Below the pieces are notes generated by a model. It made no database searches and was not told the DNA's origin. It saw only the letters and a program-made list of their open reading frames with translations. The position numbers and the translations under genes are program-made. Of a DNA stretch of 50,411 nucleotides, positions 8,992-17,495 are shown piece by piece. Each line of letters begins with the position of its first letter. Position 1 is the first letter of the stretch. The stretch is from Verrucomicrobiota bacterium (GTDB lineage Bacteria > Verrucomicrobiota > Verrucomicrobiia > Verrucomicrobiales > V1-33): positions 1 to 50,411 of the forward strand of contig QQNF01000024.1 in assembly GCA_003402705.1 (NCBI GenBank). Direction: 5' to 3'.

Positions 8992-9501
8992 TCAACGCCC
9001 CGCCCTACCCCCCGCCCCACCCTCCTTCTTCCGCTCCGCAAGCACCCGCTCCTCCAGCTCCCGCCGCAGCCGCTCAGTCTCCTTCTTCGATTCACGACGC
9101 TCCTCATCGTTCAATTCCCCATCGTCATTCCGGTCGTAACGCGCCGTCACTTCCTCCCGGACCCTCGCCATCCCCTCACTGATCGCCTCCCAAACCTTCC
9201 GCGCTTCCCTCAGCTCGCCCTCATCCAGCTTCCCATCCCCGTTCTCGTCAAAATCCCTCCGCCGCCGGTTCATAAACTCCCGCTCAAACCGCTCCAGCAT
9301 GTCCCTCCACCGACCAGGATTCGGCTCCGCCTCGCGCCCACCCCGATTGTGCGCCTGCCGCGCCAGCACCAACTCCCGCCCCTCCAGCTTCCCGTCACGA
9401 TTCGCATCAAACTTCCTCAAGGGCCCCGCCAGCGTCTTCCGGTCCTGCGCCACCGCAGGAACCACCGCCACAAAAAGCAGCCATGCCGTCATCCATTTCA
9501 T
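8992..9501 (-). CDS. Secreted EF-hand calcium-binding protein
   Basis: The start at 9501 (MKWMTAWLLF) gives a standard signal peptide ending near AVAQD and follows a G-rich stretch. The mature protein, about 150 residues, has three EF-hand loops: DANRDGKLEGRE, DENGDGKLDEGE and DRNDDGELNDEE. They are spaced by long charged helices (RRRRDFDE, ETERLRRELEERVLAE). The sequence is therefore almost entirely EF-hands plus helical, possibly coiled, linkers. Small secreted EF-hand proteins of this kind are common in verrucomicrobia and planctomycetes; their roles are mostly unknown and calcium sensing or binding in the periplasm is inferred. It sits between the GT2 gene and parA on the same strand. Confidence 0.85.
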   Translation of the reverse strand: MKWMTAWLLFVAVVPAVAQDRKTLAGPLRKFDANRDGKLEGRELVLARQAHNRGGREAEPNPGRWRDMLERFEREFMNRRRRDFDENGDGKLDEGELREARKVWEAISEGMARVREEVTARYDRNDDGELNDEERRESKKETERLRRELEERVLAERKKEGGAGGRAGR

Positions 9502-9563
9502 CCCCCCACCCTGCAACAATCACCGCTCCCCCGCAAGTCCGCGCGCACGGTGCCCCCACCATC

Positions 9564-10298
9564 TCACGCCTTCGGATCCTTCAACACATACCCGCACTGC
9601 CGGCTCAGCAGCCACTTCACCCCGAACATGTCCCGCGTCGCCCGGAACGCCCGATTCCCAAACCCGTACTTGCTCACCCCATGCAGCCGCGGCCGGTGAT
9701 TCACCGGCATCTCCGTCAGCCGGAACCCCGACCCCTTGATCAGCGCCGGAATAAACCGGTGCATCCCCCGGAACAACACCAGCGCATCCCGACACTCCAC
9801 CCGCATCGCCTTCAGCGTGCACCCGGTGTCCCTCACCCCGTCCCCTGTAAACCGACTCCTCACCCAGTTCGCCACCCGGCTCTGCACCCTCCGGAACGCC
9901 GTGTCCCGCCGCTGCGCCCGGTACCCGCACACCAGATCATACCCCTTATCCAGCTCCGCCACCAGCCGCAGAATGTCCGCCGGATCATTCTGCAAATCCC
10001 CGTCCAGCAGCGCAATCACCTTCCCCCTCGCCGCATAAATCCCCGCATGCATCGCCGCCGACTGCCCCCGGTTCTCCCGAAACTCCAGCACCCTCACAAA
10101 CGGCTCCCGCGGAATCCTCCCCACCGTCCCATCCGTCGACCCGTCATCCACATACACCAACTCGAAACTCGTCCCCGCCAACCCCGCCGCCACCTCCGCC
10201 GTCAGCGCCGCCACATTGTCCTCCTCGTTGAAGAGCGGAATCACTACAGAAAGGGCCGGTTCACCAGCTTGCAGAGCAGCAGAAGACATGACCCTCAT
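9564..10298 (-). CDS. GT2 glycosyltransferase (polyprenyl-phosphate sugar synthase type)
   Basis: A 244-residue GT-A fold enzyme. SVVIPLFNEEDNV (about 17-29) is the nucleotide-binding strand, YVDDGSTDGT (49-58) the next motif, and LLDGDLQND (97-105) carries the DXD-like metal site. RPRLHGVSKYG toward the C-terminus is characteristic of DPM1/ArnC-like transferases. There are no C-terminal membrane helices, as in short DPM1-like forms. These enzymes load a sugar onto undecaprenyl phosphate at the cytoplasmic face. The ATG overlaps the stop of the GT39-like gene by four bases, so the pair probably makes and uses one lipid-linked sugar, analogous to ArnC and ArnT. Confidence 0.88.
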   Translation of the reverse strand: MRVMSSAALQAGEPALSVVIPLFNEEDNVAALTAEVAAGLAGTSFELVYVDDGSTDGTVGRIPREPFVRVLEFRENRGQSAAMHAGIYAARGKVIALLDGDLQNDPADILRLVAELDKGYDLVCGYRAQRRDTAFRRVQSRVANWVRSRFTGDGVRDTGCTLKAMRVECRDALVLFRGMHRFIPALIKGSGFRLTEMPVNHRPRLHGVSKYGFGNRAFRATRDMFGVKWLLSRQCGYVLKDPKA

Positions 10299-11905
10299 TC
10301 AGGGATTCCACTGTACCCGTAGCAAGCGAAAACCCGCACCCGCCTCAGCTTCTGCCCGCGGCTCGTCACATCAAACACCGACAGCACCCGCCACGACCCG
10401 AACGCCCGCACAATCCGGTCCGGTGGATCCCTCCGATCATCATCCGTAATGTACAACGCCGTGCACCCCGCAAAGTAACTCCGCCCACCCGACACCGCAT
10501 CGTACCGCGGCCAGAAATGATACGCCGACTCCGGCACCGGCGACTCCGGCACATGCACCAGCGGATACGCCCCACCAGGCCGCCTCACCGGCAATCCCTC
10601 CGGCAACCGGAAATTCAAAACCGACGCCAATCGCTCGTCCCGCGCGATCAAAAACAACCGCCGTCCGCCCCGCGCATCCAATTCCGCCTGCGGCCCCGCC
10701 GCCTCCACCGTCCGCGCCACCTCCGCACTCAGCGTCTCCCACCCGCGCCACGCCCGCGACGCCTCCCGCACCGGCGACACCCCCATCCCCGCCAGCCGCA
10801 GCACGTCCGGCTCCATCGCCACCGGCGTCAGAATCAGCGCCGGCAGCACCGTCAGCCACTGCAACCGCTGCTTCCACACAATCCGGTCCGCTAGCGCATC
10901 CTCCCACGCCCACGCAATCAACCCGCACAACGCAGGCAACGCCGGCGCAATCCACGCAGTCTGCCCCCCGCCTCCCACCGACACTACCAACCCGCCCGCA
11001 AACGGGGTCAGCGCAAATGCCGTAAAGTATCGCCCGCTGTCACTCGAACCCCACCGCCGCACCCCACACCCGAACGCCCACACCCCAGCCGCCGCCACCA
11101 GCGGCGTCAACCCCAGCACCCACTTCCCAGCCAGCCGCACCACCTGCATCGGCCCTAACTCCCCCACAGGCAGCAGCACCTCACGCCAGTGATCCACCCC
11201 AGCCATCGCATTCTCCACATTCCAATCCCACACCGGCCACACTAACAGCGCTGCATCCGCCATCAGGATCCAGAACCCCGGCCGAATCAGCTGCCGCCGC
11301 CACCGCCGACCCCCCGCCAGCAGCACCACCACCGACACCAACCCCCACACCGCCCCACCCCAGCAGTAAATCGCCGCCCCGAAACTCAACCCCGCCAGCG
11401 CCCAGTGCCAGTCCCACGCCGACGCACGCCGCAACGCCCGCCACAACGCCGCCATCCCGCACAACTGCAGACACACCGCCACTAACTCCGGCCGGAAAAA
11501 CACCGCCGCATGATTGAACACCGGCGTCAGATTCAGCAGACACACCGCCCACGCCGCCTGCTTCTCCCCAGTCGCACCCCTCACCAATCGGTACAATCCC
11601 CACGTCGCCCCAGCCGCCATCAATGGCACCAGGCACCTCACCCCAAATGCCGTCTTCCCGAACAGCAGCGTCCCCGGCAGCGTCAGAAACGCCGCTCCCC
11701 ATCCCCCGTCATAACCCGCCAATCCCGGATGCCGCCCCCATTCCACTAGCAGTGCCTCCCCGGGCGTAATATCCAGCACCCCGCCCATCACCCATCGCGC
11801 CAGCGTCAGCACCACGACGCTCCACACCAGCATCCGCTGCGTGAATGTCAGATCCGGCGCCAACATCTCGGAAGATCTGGAATCCTGCTCGCTCCGCTCC
11901 CTCAC
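10295..11905 (-). CDS. GT39/ArnT-like integral-membrane glycosyltransferase
   Basis: The 536-residue product has about ten hydrophobic segments between residues 25 and 365, followed by a soluble C-terminal part of about 150 residues. After the first helix comes an acidic loop (LDITPGEALLVEWG), placed where GT-C enzymes keep their catalytic acidic residue. The overall shape fits the GT39/ArnT/PMT superfamily, which transfer sugar from a polyprenyl-phosphate donor to lipid or protein on the outer face of the inner membrane. It is coupled by four-base overlaps both to the aldehyde dehydrogenase upstream and to GT2 downstream. The acceptor is unknown. The annotation is by topology and context, as motifs in this family are weak. 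Confidence 0.75.
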   Translation of the reverse strand: MRERSEQDSRSSEMLAPDLTFTQRMLVWSVVVLTLARWVMGGVLDITPGEALLVEWGRHPGLAGYDGGWGAAFLTLPGTLLFGKTAFGVRCLVPLMAAGATWGLYRLVRGATGEKQAAWAVCLLNLTPVFNHAAVFFRPELVAVCLQLCGMAALWRALRRASAWDWHWALAGLSFGAAIYCWGGAVWGLVSVVVLLAGGRRWRRQLIRPGFWILMADAALLVWPVWDWNVENAMAGVDHWREVLLPVGELGPMQVVRLAGKWVLGLTPLVAAAGVWAFGCGVRRWGSSDSGRYFTAFALTPFAGGLVVSVGGGGQTAWIAPALPALCGLIAWAWEDALADRIVWKQRLQWLTVLPALILTPVAMEPDVLRLAGMGVSPVREASRAWRGWETLSAEVARTVEAAGPQAELDARGGRRLFLIARDERLASVLNFRLPEGLPVRRPGGAYPLVHVPESPVPESAYHFWPRYDAVSGGRSYFAGCTALYITDDDRRDPPDRIVRAFGSWRVLSVFDVTSRGQKLRRVRVFACYGYSGIPE

Positions 11906-13410
11906 AGCGCCACGTACGCCCGCAACCCGTGCAGCCCCCCCTCGCGACCAAACCCGCTCTCCTTCATCCCGCCAAACGGACTCGCCGGATCAAACTTGTT
12001 ATACGTGTTCGCCCAGATCACCCCGGCCCGCAGCTTCCGGCTCATCGCAAACACTTTGCTCCCTTTGTCCGTCCAGATCCCCGCACTCAGTCCATAACAC
12101 GTGTTATTCGCCCGCTCCGCCGCCTCCTCCGGCGTCCGGAAGGTCATGATGCTCAGCACCGGCCCGAAAATCTCCTCCCGCGCAATCCGGTGACTCGCCG
12201 TCACTCCAGTGAAATACGCCGGCGCAAACCAGTACCCGCGCTCCGGCACCCGGCACGCACTCTGCCACAATCCCGCCCCTTCCTCGACGCCGCTCGCCAC
12301 CAGCCCCCGGATCTTTTCTAACTGCTCCCGGCTGCTGATCGCCCCGATGTCCGTGTTCTTGTCCAGCGGATCCCCCACCCGCAGGGTCGCCATCCGATCC
12401 CTCAACTTCCGGATCACTGTCTCCACCACGCTCTCCTCCACCAGCAATCGACTCCCCGCACAGCACACATGCCCCTGGTTGAAATAGATCCCGTTCACAA
12501 TCCCCTCCACCGCCTGATCCAGCGCCGCATCCGCAAACAGAATGTTCGCCGCCTTCCCTCCTAACTCCAGCGTCAGCGGCACACCCCGACCCGCCGTCTC
12601 CCGCGCGATCCATTTCCCCACCTCCGTCGATCCCGTGAACGCCAGCTTGTCCACCTCCGGATGCCCTACCAGCGCCGCCCCCGTCTCCCGCCCCCCCGGC
12701 ACAATATTCACCACACCCTCAGGCAACCCGGCTTCCTGACAAATCTGCGCCAGATGCAGCGCCGTCAGCGGCGTATTCTCCGCCGTCTTCAGCACCACCG
12801 TGTTCCCGCAAGCCAAAGCCGGCGCAATCTTCCACGCCGCCATCAGCAACGGAAAATTCCACGGCACAATCTGCCCAGCCACCCCCAGCGGCCGCGGATC
12901 CGCTCCCGGAAAAGCATACGCCAGCTTGTCCGCCCACCCCGCATGATAGAAAAAATGCGCCGCCGCCAGCGGCACATCCACATCCCGACTCTCCCGAATC
13001 GGCTTCCCCCCGTTCATCGTCTCCAACACCGCCAGCTCCCGCGCCCGTTCCTGCACCAGCCTAGCAATCCGGTACAGGTACTTCCCCCGCTCCCGACCCG
13101 GCATCTTCGACCACACTTTCTCATACGCCCCACGCGCCGCCTTCACCGCCCGGTCCACATCCTCCGCCCCACCCAACGCCACCCGCGTCAGCACCCGCTC
13201 CGTCGCCGGATTGATGATCTCCGTCTCCCCACCATGCGCCGCCCGACTCCACCGCCCGCCAATGAACATCCCGTACTCCTCCCGCAACCCCGGCTTCACC
13301 GTCTCCAACGCCGGCGCATAATCCCAGCCCGACGCAAAATCCAGCGCATGCCGCTCAATCGCAGCCTTGCGCGGCGTCTTCACAGCATGGGATCGGGGCG
13401 CTTTCTTCAT
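11902..13410 (-). CDS. NAD(P)-dependent aldehyde dehydrogenase
   Basis: A full-length ALDH of 502 residues. Visible landmarks are GQIVPWNFPLLM (179-190, cofactor and oxyanion Asn), LAFTGSTEVGK (256-266), LELGGKAAN with general base Glu282, and GHVCCAGSR, where Cys316 aligns with the catalytic cysteine of ALDH2. EEIFGPV, the third family signature, is present further on. Closest resemblance is to betaine/general aldehyde dehydrogenases. The N-terminal 40 residues are a basic extension (KKAPRSHAVKTPRK). It opens the operon with the two glycosyltransferases and its stop overlaps the next start (ATGA). Why an ALDH is tied to glycosylation is unclear; oxidation of a sugar or lipid aldehyde is speculation. 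Confidence 0.92.
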   Translation of the reverse strand: MKKAPRSHAVKTPRKAAIERHALDFASGWDYAPALETVKPGLREEYGMFIGGRWSRAAHGGETEIINPATERVLTRVALGGAEDVDRAVKAARGAYEKVWSKMPGRERGKYLYRIARLVQERARELAVLETMNGGKPIRESRDVDVPLAAAHFFYHAGWADKLAYAFPGADPRPLGVAGQIVPWNFPLLMAAWKIAPALACGNTVVLKTAENTPLTALHLAQICQEAGLPEGVVNIVPGGRETGAALVGHPEVDKLAFTGSTEVGKWIARETAGRGVPLTLELGGKAANILFADAALDQAVEGIVNGIYFNQGHVCCAGSRLLVEESVVETVIRKLRDRMATLRVGDPLDKNTDIGAISSREQLEKIRGLVASGVEEGAGLWQSACRVPERGYWFAPAYFTGVTASHRIAREEIFGPVLSIMTFRTPEEAAERANNTCYGLSAGIWTDKGSKVFAMSRKLRAGVIWANTYNKFDPASPFGGMKESGFGREGGLHGLRAYVAL

Positions 13411-13471
13411 CCCCCCCTTATCTCACCGTCCGCGCCAGTTTGCAGGAGAAAATTCACCACCTCTCACCATC

Positions 13472-14908
13472 TCACTTCGCCGCCGCCTTCGCAGAAAACA
13501 CCACCGAAAACGGCGCCACCTCAGCACCCTCACCCGGCAGCGGCACCAGCACAAAATCATCCGCCACCACCACCCCGCGATCACCCCCGCTCGTCACCTT
13601 CACCGTCCCCGCATCAATCCGCTTCGGCAGAAATGCCACCACCGGCCGCCCCCCGCGCTGCGACCCATTCTTATTCACCGCCCGCCACGACGCCTCACCC
13701 GCCAGCGGGGTCACCGTCAGCTTGTACACCCCATCCTTCTCCGTCAATTCCTGACGGAAATTGCACTTCCCCTCCGCCATCCGCGCCTCCCACGCAGGAT
13801 CCCCGTAAAACGCCACCATATCCCGGTCAAACAACAACCCGTTGATGTCCATCGGCTTCAACCCCGCCGCCTTCCCAGCCGCCGTCAGCGACAGCTTCTC
13901 CTTCGTCTGCCCCATCCCGTCATACTTCTCCACCGCCAGCGCCTCCGGACACGCCATCCCCAACCGGTGCAGCAACGCCAGACTGTTCGCCGTAAACGCC
14001 TCGCTCAACGTGTAACGCCCAGGCTGCTCCACAAAATAGTCCAGCATCCCCCAACCCATATACCCATACCACGTCGGCTCCACATACCCAATCATCTGCC
14101 TCACCCCAGCACTGTGCATGTACGCCAATGCCATCGCATCAGGCCCGTCAATGTGCCCCATCAGGCAATTCCCGATCGGCAGATACACCTTCGGATTCGG
14201 ACTCTTCACATCAAACGTCCGACCCTTCGTGTCCTCACCATAAAGCCTCCCCGCCGCACTCTTCCAGAACCCGTTCCGATACCGGAACCCCAGCATCCAG
14301 TCCCGCTCCGTCGCATGCCCCGACGTCACCCACAGATCCGGCCGACCCTCGTTCATCAACCCCACCAGCGCCGCCGTCGTGTCCCCAGGCGCTTTCCCCT
14401 CCGCCGCCTCACCTCCCGACGCCTTGCTCACCATATGCCCCTGCCGCAACTCGCAATACCACGTCCCCGACTCAATCCGGTCCATCGCCAGCTCCGTCCC
14501 CGACCCCACCTTCCGGATCACCAACCCCTCCCGCTCCGTCACCGACCGCATCGCATCCTCAGCCGTCAATCCCGTCAGAATCCCCCACCGCGTGTCCAAC
14601 CACGGATCCTTGTCCAGCTTCCGCGTCATCCGATGCACCCCATTCACAAAATCCCGACCCGCCTCCGCAGGCGTCGCCACAAAACACGTGAACCTCGGAT
14701 GCTCCCCACTCAACCCCGGCAGCACCTCATCCACCGAACCCTTCCACTTCATCACCGTCGCCCCATGCTTCTCCGCCAGCGCCGCCACCACCTTCCCCCA
14801 CCCAGCCTCCCCAGCCGTCCCCTCAGACACCACCACCGCATAATCCGCCGCCCCAACCTGCCACGCAGATACCGTGAACACCGTCATCAGCAAGGGAATC
14901 AGTCTCAT
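13472..14908 (-). CDS. Secreted clan-CD-like (gingipain C25-like) putative cysteine peptidase
   Basis: The start at 14908 (MRLIPLLMTVFTVSAW) provides a signal peptide, cleaved near VGAAD; a longer frame upstream has none. In the 478-residue product, residues 24-100 look like a Rossmann-type start (DYAVVVSEG.. TCFVATPAEAG). DLWVTSGHAT places His198 and VYLPIGNCLMG places Cys248. A hydrophobic strand, then His, then about 50 residues later a hydrophobic strand and a small-residue-Cys motif is the catalytic dyad layout of clan CD peptidases (caspases, gingipains). ALAYMHSAGVRQMIGYVEPTW after the Cys resembles the corresponding gingipain segment. Family membership and activity are inferences. It lies upstream of the ALDH operon with 61 bases between. 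Confidence 0.6.
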   Translation of the reverse strand: MRLIPLLMTVFTVSAWQVGAADYAVVVSEGTAGEAGWGKVVAALAEKHGATVMKWKGSVDEVLPGLSGEHPRFTCFVATPAEAGRDFVNGVHRMTRKLDKDPWLDTRWGILTGLTAEDAMRSVTEREGLVIRKVGSGTELAMDRIESGTWYCELRQGHMVSKASGGEAAEGKAPGDTTAALVGLMNEGRPDLWVTSGHATERDWMLGFRYRNGFWKSAAGRLYGEDTKGRTFDVKSPNPKVYLPIGNCLMGHIDGPDAMALAYMHSAGVRQMIGYVEPTWYGYMGWGMLDYFVEQPGRYTLSEAFTANSLALLHRLGMACPEALAVEKYDGMGQTKEKLSLTAAGKAAGLKPMDINGLLFDRDMVAFYGDPAWEARMAEGKCNFRQELTEKDGVYKLTVTPLAGEASWRAVNKNGSQRGGRPVVAFLPKRIDAGTVKVTSGGDRGVVVADDFVLVPLPGEGAEVAPFSVVFSAKAAAK

Positions 14909-14991
14909 CCCTCCCGTGTACCACACCCTCCCCCCAATGACAACGCCCCATTCCCATCCCCCCCAGCCATCCCCCTCCCCAAGATCCCCCA

Positions 14992-15008
14992 AGAGGTCTG
15001 TCTAATTG
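14992..15008. repeat. Isolated copy of the AGAGGTCTGTCTAATTG core
   Basis: Bases 14992-15008 match the repeat core of the array at 153-549; the variant with TAATTG equals the copy at 320. It lies in the gap between the clan-CD-like gene (start 14908) and the YdeP-like gene (stop 15113). As in the first array, C-rich runs flank it. Confidence 0.75.
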
Positions 15009-15047
15009 ACCAAAACCACCCCCCGCACCCCACCATTTCCTCCTTCA

Positions 15048-15110
15048 CCCCATTCCCCTGCCCCCATTCCCCTGCCATTCCCCTCTCCACCTCCGTCCCC
15101 CATTCCCCTG
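15048..15110. repeat. Short repeats CCCCATTCCCCTG
   Basis: Perfect copies of CCCCATTCCCCTG lie at 15048-15060, 15062-15074 and 15098-15110, with a partial copy between them. The same CCCCATTCCCCT occurs at 135-146, just before the first array, so the two repeat loci share both modules. They end three bases before the stop of the YdeP-like gene. Confidence 0.75.
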
Positions 15111-15112
15111 CC

Positions 15113-17398
15113 TCACCCGACCGACGGCACAATCGTCACCGCCACCCCTTTCGACGTCGGAGTATTGCTGATCTCCGCCACCGACGTCACCGGCACCAGC
15201 GCATTCGCCTCTGGATAATACGCCGCACAATGCCCCGCCGGAACCTCATACGGCACCGCCAGAAATCGCCGCAGCACCCGCTCGCCGTCGTGCCAGTGAC
15301 TCGTCAGATCCACCGGCTGCAGCTTTCCGATCCCCCGCTCCTTCATGTCCTCAGGATTCATGAACACAATCCGCCGCTCGTTCCCGATTCCCCGATACCG
15401 GTCGTTCAGCCCGTACACCGTCGTGTTGAACTGATCATGACTCCTGAAAGTCTGCAGCACCAGTTGCCCCGCCGCCGGCCGGAACGCACTGAGCGGATTC
15501 ACCACAAATTGCGCCCGCCCATTCTTCGTCCGCCACACCCGGCGCCTCGCCTCATTCGGCAGATAAAACCCGCCCGGCTGCCTCACCCGCTCGTTGAAAT
15601 TCGTAAACCCCGGGACCACCCGTTCAATGTGCTCCCGGATCCGGTCATACTCCCCGGCCAACTCCTCCCAGCGCACCGCGCTCCGCTCGCCAAGCACCGC
15701 CGCCGCCAACCCCGCCACAATCGCCGTCTCACTGCGCAGCAGCGGCGACGCCGGACGCAGCCTCCCCTGCGACGAATGCACCACACTCATGCTGTTCTCC
15801 ACCGTCACAAACTGCGGCACCCCATTCCTCAGATCCTCCTCACTCCGCCCCAGACACGGCAGAATCAATCCCGTCTTCCCCGTCACCAGATGACTCCGGT
15901 TCAACTTCGTCGCAATGTGCACCGTCAACCGCGTCCGCCGCAACGCTGCCGCGGTAAACTCCGTGTCCGGCGACGCCTGCAGAAAATTCCCGCCCAGCGC
16001 ACAGAACACCCCGATCTTCCCCGCGTGCATCGCCAGAATCCCCGCCACCGTGTCCAGCCCGTGATGCCGCGGCGACTGAAACCCAAACTCCGCATCCAGC
16101 GCCTCATGAAAACTCTCCGGCATCTGCTCGAAAATCCCCATCGTCCTGTCCCCCTGCACGTTGCTGTGCCCGCGCACCGGACACAACCCCGCCGCCGTCC
16201 GCCCGATCGCTCCTAACAACAGGTGGAAATTCACCACCTCCTGAATCGTCGCCACCGCATTCCGATGCTGCGTCAGCCCCATCGCCCAGCACGAAATCAC
16301 CTTCCGCGCGCCACGCGCCGCCGTCCGCGCCGCCAACCGGATCGCCTCCACCCCGATCCCGCTCAACTCCGTGATCTCCTCCCACGCCGTCGCCTTCACC
16401 TCCGCTTCCCACGCCGCAAACCCCTCCGTGTGCCGCCAGATGAAATCCTCGTCCGACACCCCGTCCTCCAGCAGCACCTTCGCCATCCCCCGCACTAACG
16501 CCATGTCCCCATTCGGCTTCACCTGCAGAAACTGCGTCGCCAGCGGCGTACTCACACCTAACATCCCGCCCAGCTCCTGCGGATGCGCAAACCCGCTCAA
16601 CCCCGCCTCCCGCAGCGGATTCACCGCAATGATCTCCGCCCCCTGCCGCACCGCCGTCTGCAGCGCACTCAGCATCCGCGGGTGATTCGTCCCCGGATTC
16701 TGCCCGAAAATCAATATCGTCTCCGCCCCGTGCAGATCCTCCAGCGTCACCGTCCCCTTCCCCACCCCGATTGACGCATTCAGCGCCACCCCGCTGCTCT
16801 CATGACACATGTTCGAACAATCCGGCAGGTTGTTCGTCCCGAACTGCCGCGCAAATAACTGATAGAGAAACGCCGCCTCGTTGCTCGCCCGCCCGCTCGT
16901 GTAAAACAACGCCTCATCCGGCGTCGCCAGCAGCCTCAACTCCTCCGCCACCAGACCGAACGCCTCCTCCCACGAAATCGCCTCATAATGCGCCGCCCCC
17001 GGCCGCAGCACCATCGGCTCGCACAACCTCCCGGCCTTGTCCAGCCACAGATCACTCTGCTCCGCCAGCGCCGTCACACTCCACTCCGCCATGAACTCCG
17101 GCGTCACCCGCGCCAAGGTCGTCTCCGATGCCAGCGCCTTCGCCCCGTTCTCGCAGAACTCAAACGCCGCCCGGTGTCCGTCAGGATCCGGCCACGCACA
17201 ACTCGGACAGTCAAACCCATCCTTCTGATTCATCGCCAGCATCCCCTCCACCCCGCGCACCACCCCACTCCTCATCAGAACGTGCCGGAACGACGACGCC
17301 ACCGCCGCCACCCCAGCCGCATGCCCGGCCGGTTGACCAACTTCAATGCCCGTCAGCGCTTCAGGCGGCTGCGGCGAAGGTTCTGTATCGTGACTCAT
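15113..17398 (-). CDS. FdhF/YdeP-family molybdopterin oxidoreductase
   Basis: The ATG at 17398 (MSHDTEPSP) gives 761 residues, close to the roughly 760 of YdeP. The frame is open 32 codons further up but without family-like sequence. After a Pro/Gly-rich start come DGFDCPSCAWPDPDG and NMCHESSGVAL, both characteristic of YdeP/FdhF-alpha proteins. Then FGQNPGTNHPRM, ISCWAMGLTQHRNAV and GHSNVQGDRTMGI follow, which build the bis-MGD cofactor site. The C-terminal domain ends with TYRGIGNERRIVF-like molydopterin-dinucleotide contacts. The classical four-cysteine FeS motif of formate dehydrogenases is absent, as usual for this family. Substrate is unknown; in E. coli YdeP is linked to acid stress. 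No fdhD or cofactor genes adjoin. Confidence 0.88.
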   Translation of the reverse strand: MSHDTEPSPQPPEALTGIEVGQPAGHAAGVAAVASSFRHVLMRSGVVRGVEGMLAMNQKDGFDCPSCAWPDPDGHRAAFEFCENGAKALASETTLARVTPEFMAEWSVTALAEQSDLWLDKAGRLCEPMVLRPGAAHYEAISWEEAFGLVAEELRLLATPDEALFYTSGRASNEAAFLYQLFARQFGTNNLPDCSNMCHESSGVALNASIGVGKGTVTLEDLHGAETILIFGQNPGTNHPRMLSALQTAVRQGAEIIAVNPLREAGLSGFAHPQELGGMLGVSTPLATQFLQVKPNGDMALVRGMAKVLLEDGVSDEDFIWRHTEGFAAWEAEVKATAWEEITELSGIGVEAIRLAARTAARGARKVISCWAMGLTQHRNAVATIQEVVNFHLLLGAIGRTAAGLCPVRGHSNVQGDRTMGIFEQMPESFHEALDAEFGFQSPRHHGLDTVAGILAMHAGKIGVFCALGGNFLQASPDTEFTAAALRRTRLTVHIATKLNRSHLVTGKTGLILPCLGRSEEDLRNGVPQFVTVENSMSVVHSSQGRLRPASPLLRSETAIVAGLAAAVLGERSAVRWEELAGEYDRIREHIERVVPGFTNFNERVRQPGGFYLPNEARRRVWRTKNGRAQFVVNPLSAFRPAAGQLVLQTFRSHDQFNTTVYGLNDRYRGIGNERRIVFMNPEDMKERGIGKLQPVDLTSHWHDGERVLRRFLAVPYEVPAGHCAAYYPEANALVPVTSVAEISNTPTSKGVAVTIVPSVG

Positions 17399-17495
17399 GT
17401 TCGAAATAACAACGTTTCTCTGCGCCACCGCGACGCCTCCATCACCAGCACATCGCGCGCCAGTTGCCAGAGTCCGTCCACCGCGGCCCCTCAAT

